From contig JAVTLE010000021.1 in the NCBI GenBank assembly GCA_033439295.1, forward strand, positions 9 through 64,008: a stretch of 64,000 nucleotides of DNA, given 5' to 3'. The notes beneath the pieces were generated by a model. It was not told the origin of the DNA, ran no database searches, and was given only the letters and a program-made list of their open reading frames with translations. The translations under genes were made by a program, and so were the position numbers. Every line of letters starts with the position of its first letter. Position 1 is the first letter of the stretch. Positions 58,949 to 64,000 of this stretch are shown here, one piece after another. The stretch is from Deuterostichococcus epilithicus. Taxonomy: Eukaryota > Chlorophyta > Trebouxiophyceae > Prasiolales > Stichococcaceae.

Positions 58949-61900
58949 TCATTCATCATCGTCCCAGTCCAGTGCCGCTGTGTAGTCGGCCATGATGTCC
59001 CGCCCGGCGGTCGCCGCCGCCGGTTGCGACCCCATCTGCAGCACGAATCTGGGCACGTTTCCGACCAGAAGCTTCCGGCATGTGCTGCCAGCATGTTTCA
59101 ATCAGTGACCAAGCTGGGCTCATCAAGTCAGCAGCATCTAGTGCAGGGCAGGTCCAAGTTCAGGAGCAGCAGCTTTGAAGAACACAGGTGCATGCGGTCA
59201 CACATGGAAGCTGGTGCGAACTGGAAGCTGGTGTGAACGATCAGCCAAGGCATCTCAGAGGTCCAAGGTCGCGAGCAAGGGGCACCTCGTCAAAGAAGGT
59301 GGGGCCCACGCCCCGGTCACCGAAGCGCAGCGGCATCGGCTGCCCGCCGCGGCCGCCGCCGCCCGCCCCGGGACCGCGGTCCCTGCCATCGCGCATCCGC
59401 CGCCGGTTCTTTTTTTTTTTNGCGCTTCTCCAGCGGCGGCGGCACGGGCTGCACGGGGAGCAGGCCTGCTGCGGCTGCTGCTTCCGCTGCCGCCACTGAC
59501 GCATGTGACGGCTCCGCGGCCCGTCCCTGCCGCCGCGCCGCTGCGGTTGCTGGCAGCGAGTCGCTTGGCTGCAAGGCAGGCTGCGCTGCAGCTGCCTCGT
59601 CTCGTTGTGCCCCGCCGGCGGGCAGCTCCCCCGATTCCGGTGACGATTCGGCGCCGGGCGACCCCGGGGCCGCTGCCGCCGGCTGCTGCGCCGGCGCGGA
59701 TTGCGAAGCAGCTCCAGGCTGGGGCGGGCCGCTGCTGTTGCCACTTGCAGCGCTGCCTGCAGCGGCGCCTGCAGCGGCACTGCTGTGCGGGTGCAGCCCC
59801 TGCCCCTGCACCTGCCCCTGCCTCTGCCGCCGGCGAGGATCTACAGGCGCCGGCCCGAGACTGGCACTGTTGTCGAGCGGCGGCGCGCCTTCAGACGGCT
59901 GCAGCGGCGGGCTGTAGGAGCGCGGCATTGCAGCCATCGCCTCCTGGGCTAAGTGTGGCGGCGGCCGCTGCTGCTGCGGGCCTGGGAGCCAGAGCTGGAC
60001 TGCTGGGGGATCGGGGGCCGGCTGCAACTGCGGCGGCGGGCTGTACGCACGTGGCATTGCTGCCATGGGCTCCTGTGCTGCATGCGCCGGCATGGCTTGC
60101 TGCTGGTGCTGGTGTAGCTGCCCCGGGCCCGCTGCTGCTGCTGCCACTGCTGCTGCTGCCGACGCTTCTGGCCTCTGGCGGGGATCTGTGGCCGCCGCCG
60201 CTCCCCCGGCTTGCTGCCGGGAGTCCGACGTCGCAGACGCCGCCGATTGCCGCAGCCGCGGGTCTGAAACCTCTGCTGGCGGCTGTACATGCTGGCGACG
60301 AGGATCCGACACTGCCGCTTGCGGCGGCGGTGGCTGCTGCGGCGATGGCACCGGCTGTGACTGCGGCGGCGGCTGCTGCTGCAGATCCTGGGGCGGCGGC
60401 GGTAATGCCTGCTGCTGCTGCTGCTGCTGCTGCTGCAGTGGCCGCTGGCCCGGCGGCGGCGGCGGCTGCTGGCCCGCCACAAAAGGTTTCTGGTCGGGAA
60501 ATAGGCTTCCGGCGGTGGCATGTTGGATGACCACCTGCCGCTGCACCGCATCCCTGCATTTGCAGGGAACGTCAGCTCAGTTTGTCGTAACCAGATGCAT
60601 CCCTTGCAATCCAAACGTCATCGAGCAATGTCATATAGCAATTGGGGCGCTCAGCCCATTACTCAGCAGGCAGCGCGTGCAGGCGGCCGGTCACGCGCAG
60701 TCATTGAGCGTGTGGAGTGAGGAAGCAGGAAGCGCAGGAAGGCGGCGCACTCGACGAGGGCGTCCCACACGTCCGAAGAGCGCAGCGTAGCGGCGTTGCC
60801 GCAGATCCACAGCGCCCGCTTTGCCCGCGTGATGGCCTGCGGCGCACGACAGCAGGGCTCGCACATCTGACCCAGAAGAGGTGAATATCTGGCACGACTG
60901 GCCTGTATGCAGGCGCGGAGGTGCAGCCCGACAGCAGCTGCCGCTCGCAGCCTCGTAGCTGTGCAGCTTTGGGGCTCCAGCTCCTGTGCGCCAAGGCCGT
61001 ACATCACGGCAGCTCCTCAGAGCTGCAGGGTAGCCACCGAGCTTCGCTACGCGAGGGATGTGAGGAACGGACAGCATTGCAGGGAAGCCAGTCTGTGGCA
61101 CAGCCAGGCCAGCGCTCCCTGCAGAAGCGCACCACGTTGAGGCGGCGGATGTCGGAGACGAAGCCGACGTTCTTGGGCGCGTTATAATCTCGCGCCGCCC
61201 GCACGCATGACAGGATGATCACGTCCAGCTGCTTGCCCTGGAAGGAGTCCACCGTCTCGATCATCACCTACGCCAGAACGACATGGTGTTCAACGAGACT
61301 TTTCGCTACCCGTGCTCCTGCCGATGCTTGGGTACATGGGCTGCTGTCGCAACAGTCCTATCCCCCGATCCCTTGTCCCCTGGGGATCTCACGTGTAGAC
61401 TGCTTCTCTACAAGCCAGACCGTGGGCCAGACGAGGATTCGACGCAAGTGGCACGATGTTCCTTGACATGTGAAGCGCGTGCCAATCCTGCGGAGCTGCA
61501 TGCAAGGGGCTGGTGCAGCGGCGCCAACTGTTGGTGCGAGGGCTGAATGATAAAATGCAGCATGTTCCGCCCTCTTGGTGCGTTTGAGGTGCAATGCTGC
61601 TGCAAAATGGGAGGGGCTGGCAGCCAGCGCTGCGTCCGCTGACCAAGTGCACAGGCTACAATGTCAGGAATGCGACGCACCTCCTTTGCTGCCGCCTCGC
61701 CCACTGCCCGCCGAAATGCGGCACGCAGCACCGGCACCTGTGGTTGCAACGACGCCGAAGTTGTCGGCCAGATGTGGGGCTGGAATCGGGCATCTCACAG
61801 GAGTCGGCGCCTTGTCAGCACCTGCTTCAGTGCCAGTTATGGGCGGAGCTGCAACTTGGGGCCAACGGACAAGGCAGTGTAATGTGCCGAATCTCTGCAC

Positions 61901-64000
61901 TGCACACTGTCGTGTCATGTACAGGGTGGGTAGGGAAAGCGTCACCTGGGCCTTGTAGAAGGTGATGACGCCGACGGCGCAGCCGCGCTTAAGGCGCCCT
62001 GCGGCTGCCGCCTCCAGCAGCACCGAGCGCAGCTCGTGGAACAGCGCCGCTGCCAGCTCTGCTTCCTCCTGCACAGGGTTCAGCAGGGTTCAGCGTGTGC
62101 GGGGATCAGGGTTTGGAGCTGCATGGGACTATGGGAGGCAAACCCTCAGCCGGCAGCACCTGCAGCACCTGCGGCACCATGCGACCACCTACGGCACCCA
62201 ACTTCGACCAAGCAAACATCACGGACTGAAACTGTCTAGGTTTCGACTCGACACCGTCAACAACGACGACGAGCAGGGGCCGCCCTGCTCGAGGTCATGT
62301 TGCCGCATCCGCGTCGAGCACCCCCAGATATGACCCCGACACCTTCCGAGTCGAGCACCTCCAGAAACAATCCCGACACCTTCCAGGCAGCCGATCTCGA
62401 CCCACCACTGATGCTTCCCCAATGAGGCTCGGGCATCACACTCGCAGCAGGCAGGCAGTGAGGCCACGACCTCGCCTGCAGAGACGCTTGAGCCCATGAT
62501 TCGATACATGTGCAAACCCATGCAGAGATATTACCCGATTGGACTTGGACTTGGAGTTGCCAGCGCCGCGCTGCTCTCGGCCGGCGGCGACGTCAAAGAA
62601 GACGTACGGCTTGAGCAGTGGCGCCTCGTAGAATGGCTCCGGCGCCGCGGCCACGATGTTTGGCCCGTCTTGCAGCGCATCGTCGTAAAAGTACTGCGTG
62701 CAGCACGCAGGCACCATGTCGTCTTGCAGGCTTATTGAGGTGTTTCACCCCCTGCCATCGATGCAAGCCCGTGCCGCGGAGCAGAGCACACTACCGCGAG
62801 TCTACAGGCGGCCGGCGCCACCACCGAGCCTCCCAAATATGTGGCAAAAAGCACCCTTTCGGCTGCAATGTCGGCTTCCACAGACGTGCGACCCGCTAGT
62901 CGGGTGTCACATGGCGAGGAGAAGTTCCTGTTTCTTGTTGCACGGAGCGCACCCGGGAGGGGAACTGGCGGATGAAGGGATGCATGCGATACTGCACGGC
63001 CAGCATCTGTGCCGCCGCCGGCGCGCCCGCCTGCACCAGTGGCAAGCCAGGTCTGCCCGCATGGAGCGCTTCCTGTTCGAGCGTCTGCAGCTGCGCCTAA
63101 CTCAGCGCCTGAATCGGAGTTCATCTCCCGAGGGAAAGTTTTGCGGGGGCCACGCTGATGGAAACCCTAAAAGAGGGGATGAGCTCATGCCGCCTGGAGA
63201 TCCGGCCGCTCCTGCAGAATCGACCTGACGCCTACTGCCTGCCTGCTGGCACTGCCGGATGGGGGTGTGGTGTGCAGCAGGGCCGCTCATTCTGGCCCCA
63301 GGGGCGCGCCTCACACTGGACCAACAGCAGCCCCTTGAGAGCTTAGGGTTCAGGGTTGAGGGTTTCCAGTAAGGGACAACAGCAACAGCAACCCCCTCAG
63401 AACAGTTGTCTGTGTTTGCTGCACGCGCCTGCAGCCGCTCGAAGAGGGAGCGCTCCATGCTGAGCTTCTGCGCCACGAGCGACTTGACCGTCGCCGGCAG
63501 CTGCTTCGGATCGCCCACCAGCACCACCCTGCAGCGATTGATGGAAGCATGCGCTCATGACGTGGACTGCCGCTGTCCTTCCACCCAAACGATCCGAATG
63601 GCACCATGTAGACATGACCGCTGCAGGGTCAAGGGGCGGGGGCCTGTAGCACGGCAGCGGTCGTGCGCTGACAGTGTGCATGCGAGCAGCTTGACGTGCA
63701 GCCAGGCTGTTGAGACGAACTTTTGATAGAACGCGCTTCTGATAGAATGTTGATAAAGGTTTTGGGGCGCACTGCTTGCAGCCGAAGGCAAAGGCCTGCA
63801 GGTTTGCCAGCTCCGAGGCCTGCGCTGCCTCGTCAATGAGCACCGTCTCGAACTTGGCGCTGCCCAGTCGATCGAACACCTGGTATGGCAGGGGTAGGCA
63901 GCATTCGTACAGAAGTATATCAAAAGCTCGAGTGGCATGCACAATCTCCTGGCAGAAGCTAGATGTGACGCGGTGAGTGGGCCTGCCTACAAACCCTTCA
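58949..64000 (-). CDS. SEN1/senataxin-type superfamily 1 helicase, C-terminal part
   Basis: Nuclear RNA/DNA helicase of the SEN1 group, which resolves R-loops and helps end transcription. The 5' end lies beyond the window. Helicase blocks in order: [18 protein letters not shown] (motif II, about 63850), [20 protein letters not shown] (motif III, about 63510), [17 protein letters not shown] (about 63020-62950), LQDGPNIV and [13 protein letters not shown] (62720-62560), [13 protein letters not shown] (about 61950), [20 protein letters not shown] and [13 protein letters not shown] (61265-61130), then [15 protein letters not shown] (motif VI, about 60830). A long Gln/Pro/Ala-rich exon (about 60560-59288) with polyglutamine and repeated DPR words follows. 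The last exon ends [12 protein letters not shown] with stop at 58949. An N at 59421 beside a T run hides the true length of a homopolymer inside this exon; the apparent frame changes there. Confidence 0.88.
60412..60435. repeat. (CTG)n polyglutamine tract in the SEN1-like tail
   Basis: Eight or so CTG units encode a Gln run on the minus strand. Confidence 0.75.
62074..62093. repeat. Telomere-like tract immediately before a SEN1 acceptor
   Basis: On the gene strand CTGAACCCTGCTGAACCCTG runs up to the GTGCAG acceptor of the exon starting [10 protein letters not shown], taking the place of a polypyrimidine tract. Confidence 0.65.
63343..63365. repeat. Intronic telomere-like motif in the SEN1-like gene
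   Basis: AAACCCTCAACCCTGAACCC on the gene strand, about 60 nt past the donor of the exon ending SLFERLQ. Confidence 0.7.

Noticed and set aside
59175-60530. 451-codon plus-strand open frame rich in Ala, Leu, Pro
   Set aside because: Antisense of the low-complexity SEN1-like exon; long open antisense frames are expected in GC-rich repeats.

Overview
This is nuclear DNA of a GC-rich, intron-dense green alga. The recognisable proteins (plant-like uS13/RPS18 and ornithine carbamoyltransferase, a double-AP2 factor, VIP1-type bZIPs) point to Chlorophyta/Viridiplantae. TTTAGGG-type telomere repeats and TGTAA motifs downstream of several genes fit a Chlorella/Coccomyxa-like trebouxiophyte better than Chlamydomonas, whose repeat is TTTTAGGG. 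Genes were read exon by exon from GT..AG joins that keep frame and rebuild known families. Exon borders are exact where stated and approximate otherwise.

Layout. 1-3950 is subtelomeric: degenerate CCCTAAA repeats facing the left edge, a tyrosine-recombinase fossil, unassigned sequence, then a 171-bp tandem satellite. 4390-21305 holds three genes whose products all appear to start with an N-terminal signal anchor: a copper amine oxidase (minus), a PQQ-type sugar dehydrogenase (plus, divergent from the oxidase) and a GT61 glycosyltransferase (plus). The divergent oxidase/dehydrogenase promoter region carries a perfect 29-bp inverted repeat. 22001-32097 is read as one long minus-strand gene with N-terminal AT-hooks and two C-terminal AP2 domains.

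33479-38115 holds two housekeeping genes in tandem, RPS18 and proteasome beta-3. Both begin with a two-codon coding exon. 39420-48014 holds two minus-strand bZIP paralogues in tandem. 49957-58395 holds plastid-type ornithine carbamoyltransferase and a WDR5 homologue. 58949 to the right edge is the C-terminal part of a SEN1/senataxin-type helicase whose start lies beyond the window.

The most notable points are: the amine oxidase keeps its quinone-forming tyrosine and copper histidines but has glycine where the catalytic-base aspartate should be; telomere-like AAACCCT motifs recur inside introns, often within about 10 nt of splice sites; a eukaryotic PQQ-type dehydrogenase carries a membrane anchor; and regulators of chromatin and transcription (AP2/AT-hook, two bZIPs, WDR5, SEN1) are dense in the right half.
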